Positions 9,289-17,880 of a DNA stretch of 64,000 nucleotides are shown piece by piece. Positions within the stretch are counted from its first letter, which is position 1. Every line of letters begins with the position of its first letter. Position numbers and translations under genes: made by a program. The notes under the pieces were generated by a model. The model was not told the DNA's origin. It ran no database searches and saw only the letters and a list, made by a program, of their open reading frames with translations. The stretch is from Zoogloea sp. (GTDB lineage Bacteria > Pseudomonadota > Gammaproteobacteria > Burkholderiales > Rhodocyclaceae): positions 56,623-120,622 of the forward strand of contig NZ_JAQVCN010000007.1 in the NCBI RefSeq assembly GCF_028689785.1. Direction: 5' to 3'.

Positions 9289-9891
9289 ATGAGTCGCCAG
9301 CCTGATATCACCCGCGCCTGCATCCTTGATGCTGCCTTCGCCGAAATCCACCGAGAAGGCTTTCGTGCGGCCAGCGTGGCCAACATTCTGGCGGCAACCG
9401 GACTCACCAAGGGGGCCTTCTACCATCACTTTCCGAGCAAGAAAGCGCTGGGGTTGGCCGTGATTGACGAGCGCATCGCGCCCTTGCTCGACGATTGGGT
9501 GGTGCGTCCGCTGGACGACGGACCCCCGTCGTCGCTATCGGCGTTGCTCGACCTGTTGGAGCGTGGCCGTTCGGCGGATGCGTCGGCGATCAATCTCGGC
9601 TGCCCGCTGAACAACCTGATGCAGGAGATGAGCGCCCTTGACGAGGATTTTCGTGCCCACCTCGGGGCCATCCTGGAGTGCTGGCTGCGCAAGCTGACCG
9701 CGCTGCTGCTGCGGGCGCAGGTTGCTGGGGAAATTCGCGCCGACGTCGATTGCGAGGTCTGCGCGCTGTTTATCGTTGCGGCCTGGGAAGGCGCCGTCAG
9801 CGTGTCGAAGAACCTGCAGTCGGCGGCGGTCTTCCATGCGACGATGGCGCAGCTGCGTACTTACGTGGAGAGCCTGCGCCCCCGGCGCTGA
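9289..9891 (+). CDS. TetR-family repressor of the nitroreductase gene
   Basis: A 200-residue TetR repressor. The N-terminal helix-turn-helix includes SVANILAATGLTKGAFYHHF, and the C-terminal ligand domain carries GCPLNNLMQEMS, a stretch seen in NemR/AcuR-like members that respond to electrophiles. It lies between two matching 22-bp operators, one over its own promoter and one in front of the nitroreductase. It probably represses both and is released by a reactive compound that the enzyme detoxifies. The ligand is unknown. Confidence 0.9.
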   Translation: MSRQPDITRACILDAAFAEIHREGFRAASVANILAATGLTKGAFYHHFPSKKALGLAVIDERIAPLLDDWVVRPLDDGPPSSLSALLDLLERGRSADASAINLGCPLNNLMQEMSALDEDFRAHLGAILECWLRKLTALLLRAQVAGEIRADVDCEVCALFIVAAWEGAVSVSKNLQSAAVFHATMAQLRTYVESLRPRR

Positions 9892-9906
9892 TTTTTTTAC
9901 CCTTTT

Positions 9907-9928
9907 ACATACCAACCGGTTTGTATGT
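9907..9928 (+). promoter_or_regulatory. TetR operator 2, in front of the nitroreductase
   Basis: A 22-bp near-palindrome with arms ACATACC and TGTATGT and centre AACCGGTT. It shares the ACATACC...GTATGT frame with operator 1 at 9254-9275. A -35-like TTTACA (9904-9909) overlaps its left edge. Confidence 0.8.
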
Positions 9929-9950
9929 TTTGACCCTCAGGAGAACCATG

Positions 9951-10562
9951 ATGAAAGTATCCGAAGCCATCCGCCAGCGCCGTGCCGTCAAGGCCTTTGA
10001 CCCGACGCACCGTATCCGCGAGGATGAAATCGAGGCGCTGATGCAGTTGGTCAAGCTGTCGCCGACGGCTTTCAATATCCAGAACTGGCGCTTTGTCCTC
10101 GCCGAGGACCCCGCGCTACGTCAGCAACTGCGCGATGCCGCGTGGGGGCAGGCGCAGGTGACTGACGCGTCCCTGCTGTTTGTCTTGACCGCCGACCTGA
10201 AGGCCTGGGAGAAGGCGCCGAAGCGCTATTGGCGTGATGCTGCGGCGCCAGTGCAGGAGGCCATCCTGCCGATGCTCGACGGCTACTACCGCGGCCGTGA
10301 CGCGGTTCAGCGTGACGAGGCGATGCGCTCTTGCGGGATTGCTGCGCAGACCTTGATGCTTGCGGCGCAGGAGATGGGCTACGACAGCTGCCCGATGGAT
10401 GGCTTTGACTTCGATGCGGTAGCCCGTTTGATCCAGCTGCCGTCCGATCACGTCATTGCGATGTTCGTTGCCGTCGGCAAGGCGGCCCAGCCGGCGCACC
10501 CGCGCAGCGGCCCCTTGGCGCTCGACGAGATCGTGGTGCGCAATCGCTTTGTGGTGGCCTGA
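9951..10562 (+). CDS. nitroreductase-family flavoprotein
   Basis: A 203-residue FMN-dependent nitroreductase-type enzyme. The N-terminus MKVSEAIRQRRAVKAFDP and the segment KLSPTAFNIQNWRFVL are the usual FMN-phosphate and dimer contacts. The central AMRSCGIAAQTLMLAAQEMGYD and the following glycine-containing segment also fit the family. AGGAG at 9939-9943 is better spaced for ATG 9951 than for the adjacent ATG 9948. The TetR operator in its leader makes it the main target of the preceding repressor. The natural substrate (quinone, nitro compound or other electrophile) cannot be read from sequence. Confidence 0.9.
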   Translation: MKVSEAIRQRRAVKAFDPTHRIREDEIEALMQLVKLSPTAFNIQNWRFVLAEDPALRQQLRDAAWGQAQVTDASLLFVLTADLKAWEKAPKRYWRDAAAPVQEAILPMLDGYYRGRDAVQRDEAMRSCGIAAQTLMLAAQEMGYDSCPMDGFDFDAVARLIQLPSDHVIAMFVAVGKAAQPAHPRSGPLALDEIVVRNRFVVA

Positions 10563-10583
10563 TTCCGGATGCCAGGGCAGCGC

Positions 10584-10982
10584 TCAAACCAAACGGGCGG
10601 CCCTGGCGCGGATCAGCCACGCGCCGATGAAAATGCCGGCCGTGTCGGCAATGACGTCCCAGGGGTCGCCGACACGATTGGTGGTGAGGGTGTGCTGGCA
10701 GAGTTCGATCAGCACGCCGTAGGCCATGAGGCCGGCAGCCACTGGCTTGGTGCACTGGGGCCAGCCGGCCCAACCGATCAGCATCAGCCCGGCGAAAGCG
10801 ACGGCGTGTTCGACCTTGTCCTGGTAAGAAACCACCGTAGGCACCGCTGACAGCGGAATCATGGCGAGGATGAACACGCCGATGAGGGCCGTCACGAAGC
10901 CGCCCCGGACGAGTGGCGACGACAGCAGCGGAGTAAGGAGTCGGGACAGCATGGGGGGCGGCCAGGTTTGCGGGACGCGCAT
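10584..10982 (-). CDS. VanZ-like membrane protein
   Basis: A 132-residue membrane protein with about four helices and the VanZ-type motif DKVEHAVAFAGLMLIG after the first helix. VanZ-like proteins are widespread and mostly of unknown function; only the enterococcal founder is linked to teicoplanin resistance. The true start may be the internal methionine at residue 11, because the first residues are proline-rich. It is convergent with the nitroreductase gene, 21 bp away. Confidence 0.8.
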   Translation of the reverse strand: MRVPQTWPPPMLSRLLTPLLSSPLVRGGFVTALIGVFILAMIPLSAVPTVVSYQDKVEHAVAFAGLMLIGWAGWPQCTKPVAAGLMAYGVLIELCQHTLTTNRVGDPWDVIADTAGIFIGAWLIRARAARLV

Positions 10983-11007
10983 TGTAAGACTGCGCAGCTG
11001 AGGCGAG

Positions 11008-12717
11008 TCAGGTATGGGAGCGCAGCTTTTCCCAGATCAGGCCGCTTGGCGCGTCGCGGCCGGTAAGCACGAAGTCCAGGGTGTGGCCATTGAACAGGGT
11101 CAGGTCGAGATCCTTGCGGGCGGATTCGCGACCGACCAGCAGCAGTTGATCTCCAAGCCGGATGTCCTGCTCGGCGTCGGGCAGCAGGCGGGGCTCATCA
11201 CCCTCACGCAGCAGCAGCAAGGTGCTGCAGGCGAGGGGGGGGCGATCCGTAACCGGGGTGCGCAGCAACTGGCCAAGATGGAGCGGTTCGTGACGCATCA
11301 GCAGGCGATAGATCGACGGCGCCTGGGCAATATTGACGGTGATGCTCCAGACCGCAGGCACGTCCCAGCCGAAGCGCTGGGTGAGCGCATCGAGCAGGTG
11401 CTGCGACCACGCGTCGTCGGCTCGACGGACTGCATCGAGAAAAGGGGCAAGCAGCGGGGTGGTGAGGATGGCGAGACATTCGTGGGCGACGATCTCGCTG
11501 GGCACCATGACGAAGTCTGATTCGAATGCTGCGAACAGCGCACGGTTGGAGACGTGGTTCTGGCGGAGCACGGTGAACAGCCGCGGGTTGAGTTCCCGGG
11601 CGGTGACCACGGAGGACAGGTTGTTCACGTCGTTGGCGGTGGCGGCCACGATGCCCACCGCGTCAGTGATGCCGGCCGCACGCAGGGCGTCTGCGCCAGT
11701 GCCGTCACCCTTGATCCAGGTGTGGCTGGGGTCGATGGGCGGGGCTCGGTCGATGATGGTGACCGGCAGGGCCGCGTTTTCGAGGGCCTGGGTCATGACC
11801 TTGCCAAAGTTGCCGTAACCACAGAGCACCCACTTGCCGGCGGGTGGGTCGCGGTGCCGTGTCACCGTGGTGCCAGGCAGGCCGGTGAGCCATAGCAGAA
11901 GGTGGTAGGCGGCCGGCGAGTGCAGGGCGAGGGCCATGTATTCGCCGAACTTCTCAAAGGGGTTGATGATGTGTTTTGTGCCGAAGGAGGCCATGTTGGC
12001 CACGGTGTCTGCATGTTCGGCGCGGCACAGGGCTGGCAGGGTCGGGGCGAGCAGGCGGGCGGCAATGGCGACTGCCAGGTTGGTGCTGTCGTCGTTGGTC
12101 AAGGCGATGACCCCCCGGCAATACTTGCTGGTGAGGCCGGCAAATAGCAGGGTGTCGGGTTCGCCTGCGTCGGCGCACAGGGCAGGCATGTCGGCGGAGT
12201 AGCTTTGCAGCTCCAGGTCGCCTACCTTGGCTTCGTCCTTTTCGATCACCACAGCCCGGTAGCCGAGCTCGTCCAGAGCCTTGCAGATCAGGCGCCCGGT
12301 TTCGCCGTAGCCGCACACCAGAAAGAAGTGTTCGCGCAGGCGTCGCACCTGGCGGGCAAAGCGCTGCACGGCCACGGCGTTGAGGAAGTTCTTGTCCTGA
12401 AGCATCGCGAACACGGTGCCCAGGGTGTAGGCCCAGCCGATCACCGACAGGTAGATGCTCAGGGTCACCCACAGGCGCTGTTGCTCGGAGAAGGCGTAGG
12501 GGATTTCACCGAAGCCGATGGTGGTGGCGGTGTAGCTGAAGAAATATACCGCATGGAAGAAGCTCAGGCGCTGGATCGCCCCGTTGGCGTCGGGGGGGCC
12601 GGGTACCAGGGTGAGCCCTAGCACCGACAGGGCGAAGATGATGATGAGCACGATCAGCGGCGTGCGCAGCCGCCGCAGGACAAGAAAGATCGTGCTGGTC
12701 GGGGTGCTGCTGGTCAC
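11008..12717 (-). CDS. potassium channel with two RCK (TrkA-N) domains
   Basis: A 569-residue ion channel. An N-terminal pore unit has helix LIVLIIIFALSVLGLTLV, the selectivity-filter stretch TTIGFGEIPYAF (a GFG variant of the GYG filter) and helix WVTLSIYLSVIGWAYTLGTV. Two NAD-binding RCK domains follow, each with a Rossmann glycine motif (VCGYGETGRL and LCGYGNFGKV), and at least one TrkA-C-like region comes later. It probably lets potassium through under control of a bound nucleotide. The start is GTG at 12717, 4 bp after the stop of the small membrane protein gene, so the two form an operon. Confidence 0.88.
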   Translation of the reverse strand: MTSSTPTSTIFLVLRRLRTPLIVLIIIFALSVLGLTLVPGPPDANGAIQRLSFFHAVYFFSYTATTIGFGEIPYAFSEQQRLWVTLSIYLSVIGWAYTLGTVFAMLQDKNFLNAVAVQRFARQVRRLREHFFLVCGYGETGRLICKALDELGYRAVVIEKDEAKVGDLELQSYSADMPALCADAGEPDTLLFAGLTSKYCRGVIALTNDDSTNLAVAIAARLLAPTLPALCRAEHADTVANMASFGTKHIINPFEKFGEYMALALHSPAAYHLLLWLTGLPGTTVTRHRDPPAGKWVLCGYGNFGKVMTQALENAALPVTIIDRAPPIDPSHTWIKGDGTGADALRAAGITDAVGIVAATANDVNNLSSVVTARELNPRLFTVLRQNHVSNRALFAAFESDFVMVPSEIVAHECLAILTTPLLAPFLDAVRRADDAWSQHLLDALTQRFGWDVPAVWSITVNIAQAPSIYRLLMRHEPLHLGQLLRTPVTDRPPLACSTLLLLREGDEPRLLPDAEQDIRLGDQLLLVGRESARKDLDLTLFNGHTLDFVLTGRDAPSGLIWEKLRSHT

Positions 12718-12721
12718 GGCA

Positions 12722-13105
12722 TCAGCGCCGCTGCATGATGGTTTCGGCGATCAGGATGATCACCGAGATCACGTTGGCAAAGAGGGCGCCACCAGATAGG
12801 GAGACGATGCTCGCCATGACGCCGGCGCTCAGGCCGGTGCCGGCCACGTGCACGGCGTAGCCCCATACCATGGCAGCGGCGAGCAACTGCAGATCGGCCA
12901 CCAGGCTGGTGGCCAGGTGGATGGCGCCGATCTGGGTACGGTCGCCAAACTTGAGCACGGTGGCAATCAGATTGACGACGATGGCGGCAAAGAGCTCATA
13001 GATGTCGTGGTGACTCGGGTTGTCGATCTCACCAATGAAGAAGCCGAAGTTGAGGGTGGCGGCAAAGACGATGAAGAAGCCAAAAATGACTTTCTCGAGG
13101 TTCAT
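12722..13105 (-). CDS. small conserved membrane protein co-transcribed with the potassium channel
   Basis: A 127-residue membrane protein starting MNLEKVIFGFFIVFAATLNF. It has three or four hydrophobic segments and the stretch LKFGDRTQIGAIHLATSLVA. It reminds me of the DUF6394 group, recalled rather than matched. I chose ATG at 13105 because the frame upstream of it is antisense to the TPR-like gene and has no protein-like features. Only 4 bp separate its stop from the channel start, so a role with the channel is likely. Confidence 0.75.
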   Translation of the reverse strand: MNLEKVIFGFFIVFAATLNFGFFIGEIDNPSHHDIYELFAAIVVNLIATVLKFGDRTQIGAIHLATSLVADLQLLAAAMVWGYAVHVAGTGLSAGVMASIVSLSGGALFANVISVIILIAETIMQRR

Positions 13106-13172
13106 CTGAGGTGTCCAAAGTGGGCGATGCCGTAATGCTAGCATTCCCCGCCAAACGCCGGCCCCCGCGGCG

Positions 13173-14567
13173 CTAGCTCTCCGCTGCCCAGGCCAGGGCG
13201 CCTGTGTGCGTCCAGTAACCGAGATAGGCCTGGCGGTAGATCCAGGCCTCGTCGCGGCCACCAACGGTGTACACCCCGGGGCGCATTTTCGGCTTGCGTG
13301 GCGCCGCTGCGCTGAGGGTTGCCCAGATCCGGGGGCTGTTGGCCTGGCACTCACGCAGGGCTTGCTGTGCCTCATCGAGCCGCCCCAGGGAAAACAGGGC
13401 CAGGACCCTGCCATGGCGGCTGAAACTGTCATCGGGCTTTGCGTGTGCGGCCACCACCAGGGCCTCGGCGGCGTGGCCGCAGCTTGCCAGGTTGTGCACC
13501 AGCAGGTCGCGCAGACCGGCTTCGTCGTCAGGGTTGGCGACCTGCACTGACCAACGCAGGGCGGCGAGGGCGGTGTCGTCGCCGGGGGCTGCAAAGTGTC
13601 GGGCATGGTCAGCGGCCAGGCGCAGCAGGGGCTGGTTGCCCGGGTGGCGCCAGGGCAGGTGCCTGTCGGTGGCGTGCAGGGTGTCCAGCACCACCCTGCG
13701 CAGGGCCTCGCCGCGCAGCAGAAGGGTTCGAGTCACGGCCCGGGCGGAGGCCGGGTTGCCGACGGGGGCCTGCTGCATCATCTCGGCCATGTCGTTGAGG
13801 ACCAGAAAGGACTGACCGCTCAGGCGCTCGCCGAGCAGCACGTCCACCCAGGCGCCAGCTGTGGCGGCGTCGTTGAAGGGGGAGACGGCGGCCCAGCGTG
13901 CCTCCAGTCTGCTCAGGCCCGGATCGGGGCTCAGCGCTGCCGCCTCGCGCAAGCGGTAATGGCAGACAGGGGCGGGCCAGGCGTCGATCCGTTGCAGGAT
14001 GCGATCGATCAGGCGCTGCTGGTCGGGGCCGTCATCGGTGAGTACGGCGGGGTCGTGGCTAGCCATGTCATGAAGGTGGGCGATGAGGTCGGAGAAATCA
14101 CGGGCGGGATTGCTGGCCAGGCGCATGGCCCATAGGCCGGCCTTGTGGCGAGCTTCGTCCCGGCGCCCTTCGGCCATGAGTGTGGTGACCTCGAGACAGG
14201 CCAGGGCTGGCGCGGCGGGGTTAAGGCGGGCGGCTTCGTCGAAGGCAGCCCAGGCGGAGGGGAAGCGCCCCCGGGCGGCATCGAAGGCGCATAGGCGCTG
14301 CCAGCCGAGGGCGCGCAGATCGGGTGAGGGGGTCTCCCGCAGGGCCGCCAGAAAATGCTCGGCCTTGCGTGGCGAGGCAGCGTCAAGATAGGTGTCGAGG
14401 ATCAGGTCGGCCGCGGGGCCGCGGTCTGTCCCCGGGGCGGGCAGGTGCGTGAACAGGGCTTCCAGCAGGGCGATGACGCGTCTCTCATGGCTGTTTCCCC
14501 CCAGCCTGGGGGTGGCAGGGCTATCGGCAGGGGGCTTCCGGCGGACGGTGTCTGGTGGGCTTGGCAT
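13173..14567 (-). CDS. TPR-like repeat protein of unknown function
   Basis: A 464-residue, mostly helical, alanine- and leucine-rich protein with no signal peptide. Degenerate TPR-like helical pairs appear near AFDAARGRFPSAWAAFDEAA and GRVLALFSLGRLDEAQQALR. The C-terminal end is different (GVYTVGGRDEAWIYRQAYLG). The start is ATG 14567 or the GTG two codons earlier; neither has a good ribosome site. It is the first gene after the aspA intergenic region, on the opposite strand. No function can be given. Confidence 0.65.
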   Translation of the reverse strand: MPSPPDTVRRKPPADSPATPRLGGNSHERRVIALLEALFTHLPAPGTDRGPAADLILDTYLDAASPRKAEHFLAALRETPSPDLRALGWQRLCAFDAARGRFPSAWAAFDEAARLNPAAPALACLEVTTLMAEGRRDEARHKAGLWAMRLASNPARDFSDLIAHLHDMASHDPAVLTDDGPDQQRLIDRILQRIDAWPAPVCHYRLREAAALSPDPGLSRLEARWAAVSPFNDAATAGAWVDVLLGERLSGQSFLVLNDMAEMMQQAPVGNPASARAVTRTLLLRGEALRRVVLDTLHATDRHLPWRHPGNQPLLRLAADHARHFAAPGDDTALAALRWSVQVANPDDEAGLRDLLVHNLASCGHAAEALVVAAHAKPDDSFSRHGRVLALFSLGRLDEAQQALRECQANSPRIWATLSAAAPRKPKMRPGVYTVGGRDEAWIYRQAYLGYWTHTGALAWAAES

Positions 14568-14832
14568 GACCACATGGGTTTAATGCAATGTTCATTATCT
14601 TAATCTCATTATATTCATATTGAATCGTCTTTTTCGGGGCAGGCGCGGAGGGCGCTGGGAGCCACTCCCCTTGGCGGGGAATCGGCAGCATTCCGGCCGG
14701 CACACCCGGGATGGCGCCAGCCACCGCAGCCAGCTTGTGTGGCCCGGGGAAGGAAGGGATGGCGAACAGGTCCGCGTCGGGGCGCCACGACGCTACCGGG
14801 GGGTTCGGTTTTCCAGACGCGGGCGGTGGGCT

Positions 14833-14844
14833 TTATCCGGATAA
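14833..14844. promoter_or_regulatory. 12-bp perfect palindrome, candidate activator site for aspA-dctA
   Basis: TTATCCGGATAA is a perfect palindrome about 105-117 bp upstream of the predicted sigma-54 transcript start near 14950, where enhancer sites usually lie. The binding protein is unknown; a DctD-like activator is a guess from the target genes. Confidence 0.45.
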
Positions 14845-14923
14845 CCGAACAAGCCTTCTTGGTGGAAAAATTGAAATCGTTTTGAATCAATGTCTTATGA
14901 GTAGTGGCGGACGAACGTCGGCC

Positions 14924-14939
14924 TGGCATGCGTTCTGCA
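14924..14939 (+). promoter_or_regulatory. sigma-54 (-24/-12) promoter of aspA-dctA
   Basis: TGGCATGCGTTCTGCA fits TGGCACG-N4-TTGCA with two mismatches and has the invariant GG (14925-14926) and GC (14937-14938) exactly 10 bp apart. The transcript would start near 14950, about 50 bases before the aspA ATG. dctA is sigma-54 dependent in rhizobia and pseudomonads. Confidence 0.75.
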
Positions 14940-14998
14940 ATGAAAGAAGGGTCCGGCCGGCTGCATGCCGGCTCCCGGCCCCACCCAAGGAGACATAT

Positions 14999-16423
14999 AT
15001 GAACACCGCCACCACCCGCCTTGAGCACGATCTTCTCGGTGACAAGGAAGTTCCGACCGCCGCGTACTACGGCGTGCACACCCTGCGCGCCCTCGAGAAC
15101 TTCCCCATCACCGGCATCACCATCGCCGTCTATCCGGACCTGGTCCGCGCCCTGGCCCAGATCAAGCGTGCCGCCGCCCAGGCCAACTGCGAGCTGGGCC
15201 TGCTTGAGCGGGAGCACATGGAAGCCATCGTCGCCGCCTGTGACGAAGTAGTGGCCGGCCGCCTGCACGAACAGTTCGTGGTGGACGTTATCCAGGGCGG
15301 TGCCGGCACCTCCACCAATATGAATGCCAATGAGGTCATCGCCAACCGGGCCCTGGAAATCATGGGGTACCAGCGTGGCGAGTACGCCTTCCTGCACCCC
15401 AACGAGCACGTCAACATGAGCCAGTCCACCAACGACGTGTATCCCACGGCGTTGAAGCTGGCTACCTATGTGGGCATCTTCCGCCTGGTGGACGCCATGG
15501 CCTACCTGCGTGCCGCCTTCGAGCGCAAGGCCGAGGAATTTGCCGACGTGCTGAAGATGGGCCGCACCCAGCTGCAGGACGCGGTGCCCATGACCCTGGG
15601 CCAGGAGTTCTCCACCTACGCCACCATGCTTGGCGAGGACGAGGAGCGCCTGAAGGAAGCGGCCCTGCTGATCCGCGAGATCAATCTCGGCGCCACCGCC
15701 ATCGGCACCGGCATCAACGCCCACCCGGATTACGCCGGCCTGGTGTGCCGCCGCCTGGCCGAGATCACCGGCATCCCGGTGGTCACCGCCCCCAACCTGA
15801 TCGAGGCCACCCAGGATTGCGGCGCCTTCATCCAGCTCTCCGGGGTGCTCAAGCGGGTGGCGGCCAAGCTCTCCAAGGTGTGCAACGACCTGCGCCTGCT
15901 TTCCTCCGGCCCGCGTGCCGGCTTTGGCGAGATCAATCTGCCGCCCCGCCAGGCAGGGTCGTCAATCATGCCGGGCAAGGTGAACCCGGTGATCCCGGAA
16001 GTGGTGAACCAGATCGCCTTCGAGGTCATCGGCAACGACATGACCGTCACCTTCGCCGCCGAGGCCGGCCAGCTTCAGCTCAACGCCTTCGAGCCCATCA
16101 TTGCCCACAGCCTGTTCAAGAGCGTGCTGCACCTGAGCAAGGGCTGCGTGGTGCTGGCCGACCGCTGCGTGGACGGCATCACCGCCAACCGGGACGCCCT
16201 GCGCGCCAGCGTGGAGCGCTCCATCGGCATCGTCACCGCACTGAACCCCTACATCGGCTACGCCCATGCCACCGACGTGGCCGCCGAGGCCCATGCCAGC
16301 GGTCGCGGTGTCGCCGAGATCGTGCTGGAGCGCGGACTGATGACCGCCGAGGCCCTGGCCGAGGTGTTGCGCCCCGAAGTGCTGACCCGTCCGCGCGCCC
16401 TGCCGGCCCGCAAGCTCGCCTGA
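14999..16423 (+). CDS. aspA: aspartate ammonia-lyase (aspartase)
   Basis: A 474-residue member of the fumarase/aspartase superfamily that splits aspartate into fumarate and ammonia. Diagnostic segments are RLEHDLLGDKEVPTAAYYGV, GAGTSTNMNANEVIANRALE, GRTQLQDAVPMTLGQEF and the catalytic loop GSSIMPGKVNPVIPEVVNQ. I chose ATG 14999 because AAGGAG precedes it and all homology starts here. A few residues separate aspartases from class II fumarases; GRTQLQDAVP and the transporter partner favour aspartase. dctA follows 20 bp downstream, making a unit for dicarboxylate and aspartate use. Confidence 0.92.
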   Translation: MNTATTRLEHDLLGDKEVPTAAYYGVHTLRALENFPITGITIAVYPDLVRALAQIKRAAAQANCELGLLEREHMEAIVAACDEVVAGRLHEQFVVDVIQGGAGTSTNMNANEVIANRALEIMGYQRGEYAFLHPNEHVNMSQSTNDVYPTALKLATYVGIFRLVDAMAYLRAAFERKAEEFADVLKMGRTQLQDAVPMTLGQEFSTYATMLGEDEERLKEAALLIREINLGATAIGTGINAHPDYAGLVCRRLAEITGIPVVTAPNLIEATQDCGAFIQLSGVLKRVAAKLSKVCNDLRLLSSGPRAGFGEINLPPRQAGSSIMPGKVNPVIPEVVNQIAFEVIGNDMTVTFAAEAGQLQLNAFEPIIAHSLFKSVLHLSKGCVVLADRCVDGITANRDALRASVERSIGIVTALNPYIGYAHATDVAAEAHASGRGVAEIVLERGLMTAEALAEVLRPEVLTRPRALPARKLA

Positions 16424-16443
16424 TCCATCACCGGGATACGATC

Positions 16444-17751
16444 ATGAAAGCCAACAAATCCTCACTGCTGATCTTTGCCGCCCTGATTCTCGGCATCCTC
16501 GTCGGTTACGTCTGCAATCAGGCGGCACCAACGCCCGAGGCGGCCAAGGAGATCGCGGGATACTTCGGCATCGTCACCGACATCTTCCTGCGTCTGATCA
16601 AGATGATCATTGCGCCGCTGGTGTTTGCCACCCTGGTGTCCGGCCTGGCCAACATCGGCGACTCCAAGACCGTCGGCCGTATTGGTTCCAAGGCGCTCGG
16701 CTGGTTCATCGGCGCCTCCCTGGTGTCGCTGACCGTCGGGCTGATCTTCGCCAACCTGCTGCAGCCCGGCCATGCGCTCAACATGCCCCTGCCCGAGGCC
16801 GGCGCCGCCACCAACCTGAAGACCGGTGCCCTCAACCTGAAGGATTTCATCACCCATGTCTTCCCGAAGAGCATCGTCGAAGCCATGGCGGGCAATTCGG
16901 TGCTGCAGATCCTGGTGTTCTCGGTGTTCTTCGGCCTTGCCCTCGGCAACCTGCACAGTCAGGCGGCCCGCAGCCTGGTGCAGACCATGGATGAAGTGGT
17001 CCATGTGATGCTTAAGGTTACCGACTACGTGATGCGTTTTGCACCGCTGGGCGTCTTCGCAGCGGTCGCGGCCGTGGTGACCACGCAGGGGCTGGGCATG
17101 CTGAGTGTGTTCGGCAAGCTGCTGGCCAGCTTCTACATTGCCCTGGCCGTGCTGTGGACCCTTCTCATCGGTGCCGGCTATGCGGTGCTGGGCCGCGAAG
17201 TGTTCCGACTCATCAAGCTGGTGCGCAGCCCCATGCTGCTGGGCTTCTCCACCGCCAGCAGCGAGTCGGCCTACCCCAAGCTGATGGAGCAGCTGGAGAA
17301 GTTCGGGGTGAAGAACCGCATCACCGGCTTCGTCCTGCCCCTGGGCTACTCCTTCAACCTCGACGGATCCATGCTGTACACCGGTTTCGCCGCCCTGTTT
17401 GTGGCCCAGGCCTACGGCATCCCCATGTCCATCGGTGAGCAGATCACCATGCTGCTGGTGCTGATGGTCTCCAGCAAGGGTGTGGCGGGTGTGCCCCGTT
17501 CGTCCCTGGTGGTGGTGGCAGCTGTCCTGCCCATGTTCAACCTGCCGGAGGCTGGCCTGCTGCTGATCATGGGCATCGACCACTTCCTCGACATGGGGCG
17601 CACGGCGACCAATGTGCTGGGCAATGCCATCGCCACCGCCGCTGTCGCCAAGTGGGAAGAGGGCATCGACCCGGTGGATCCGAGGCTGGACGACGCCGAT
17701 GAGGCGCTGCCGGTAGCAGGTGAAGCTGTGCCGGCGAACGGCACGGCCTGA
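16444..17751 (+). CDS. dctA: C4-dicarboxylate/cation symporter
   Basis: A 435-residue transporter of the DAACS family that imports succinate, fumarate, malate and often aspartate with cations. Typical features are RLIKMIIAPLVFATLVSGLA, the serine-rich hairpin STASSESAYPKLMEQLEKFG, GYSFNLDGSMLYT and the C-terminal transport motif GIDHFLDMGRTATNVLGNA. ATG 16444 is 20 bp after aspA and begins the first transmembrane helix. It is presumably transcribed from the sigma-54 promoter upstream of aspA. Confidence 0.93.
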   Translation: MKANKSSLLIFAALILGILVGYVCNQAAPTPEAAKEIAGYFGIVTDIFLRLIKMIIAPLVFATLVSGLANIGDSKTVGRIGSKALGWFIGASLVSLTVGLIFANLLQPGHALNMPLPEAGAATNLKTGALNLKDFITHVFPKSIVEAMAGNSVLQILVFSVFFGLALGNLHSQAARSLVQTMDEVVHVMLKVTDYVMRFAPLGVFAAVAAVVTTQGLGMLSVFGKLLASFYIALAVLWTLLIGAGYAVLGREVFRLIKLVRSPMLLGFSTASSESAYPKLMEQLEKFGVKNRITGFVLPLGYSFNLDGSMLYTGFAALFVAQAYGIPMSIGEQITMLLVLMVSSKGVAGVPRSSLVVVAAVLPMFNLPEAGLLLIMGIDHFLDMGRTATNVLGNAIATAAVAKWEEGIDPVDPRLDDADEALPVAGEAVPANGTA

Positions 17752-17810
17752 GCATCCCTCCCCATGCCTTCCTCCCTCGGGGTCGGGCCCTTTTTTCTTC
17801 CGGCGTGTGC

Positions 17811-17834
17811 GCCCCGTTGTCCGGGGGGGCTTTT
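17811..17834 (+). terminator. probable terminator after dctA
   Basis: GCCCC (17811-17815) can pair with GGGGC (17826-17830), followed by TTTT. A second T-run (TTTTTTCTTC at 17791-17800) after GGGTCGGGCCC lies just before it. Confidence 0.55.
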
Positions 17835-17880
17835 GTGTGCAGTCGCCCCAGCCCTCGAACCGTAACAAGGAAAAGCCATT

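Larger units (their letters stand above)
14568..14998. other. 431-bp intergenic region with divergent promoters
   Basis: This gap separates the TPR-like gene (minus strand) from aspA (plus strand). It holds the sigma-54 promoter at 14924-14939 and the palindrome at 14833-14844, described separately. An AT-rich patch at 14590-14630 next to the TPR-like start is the likely place for its promoter. No small gene is evident. Confidence 0.6.

Noticed and set aside
14711..14998. Upstream extension of the aspA frame
   Set aside because: It runs through the sigma-54 promoter and has no homology to aspartase; ATG 14999 has a good ribosome site.
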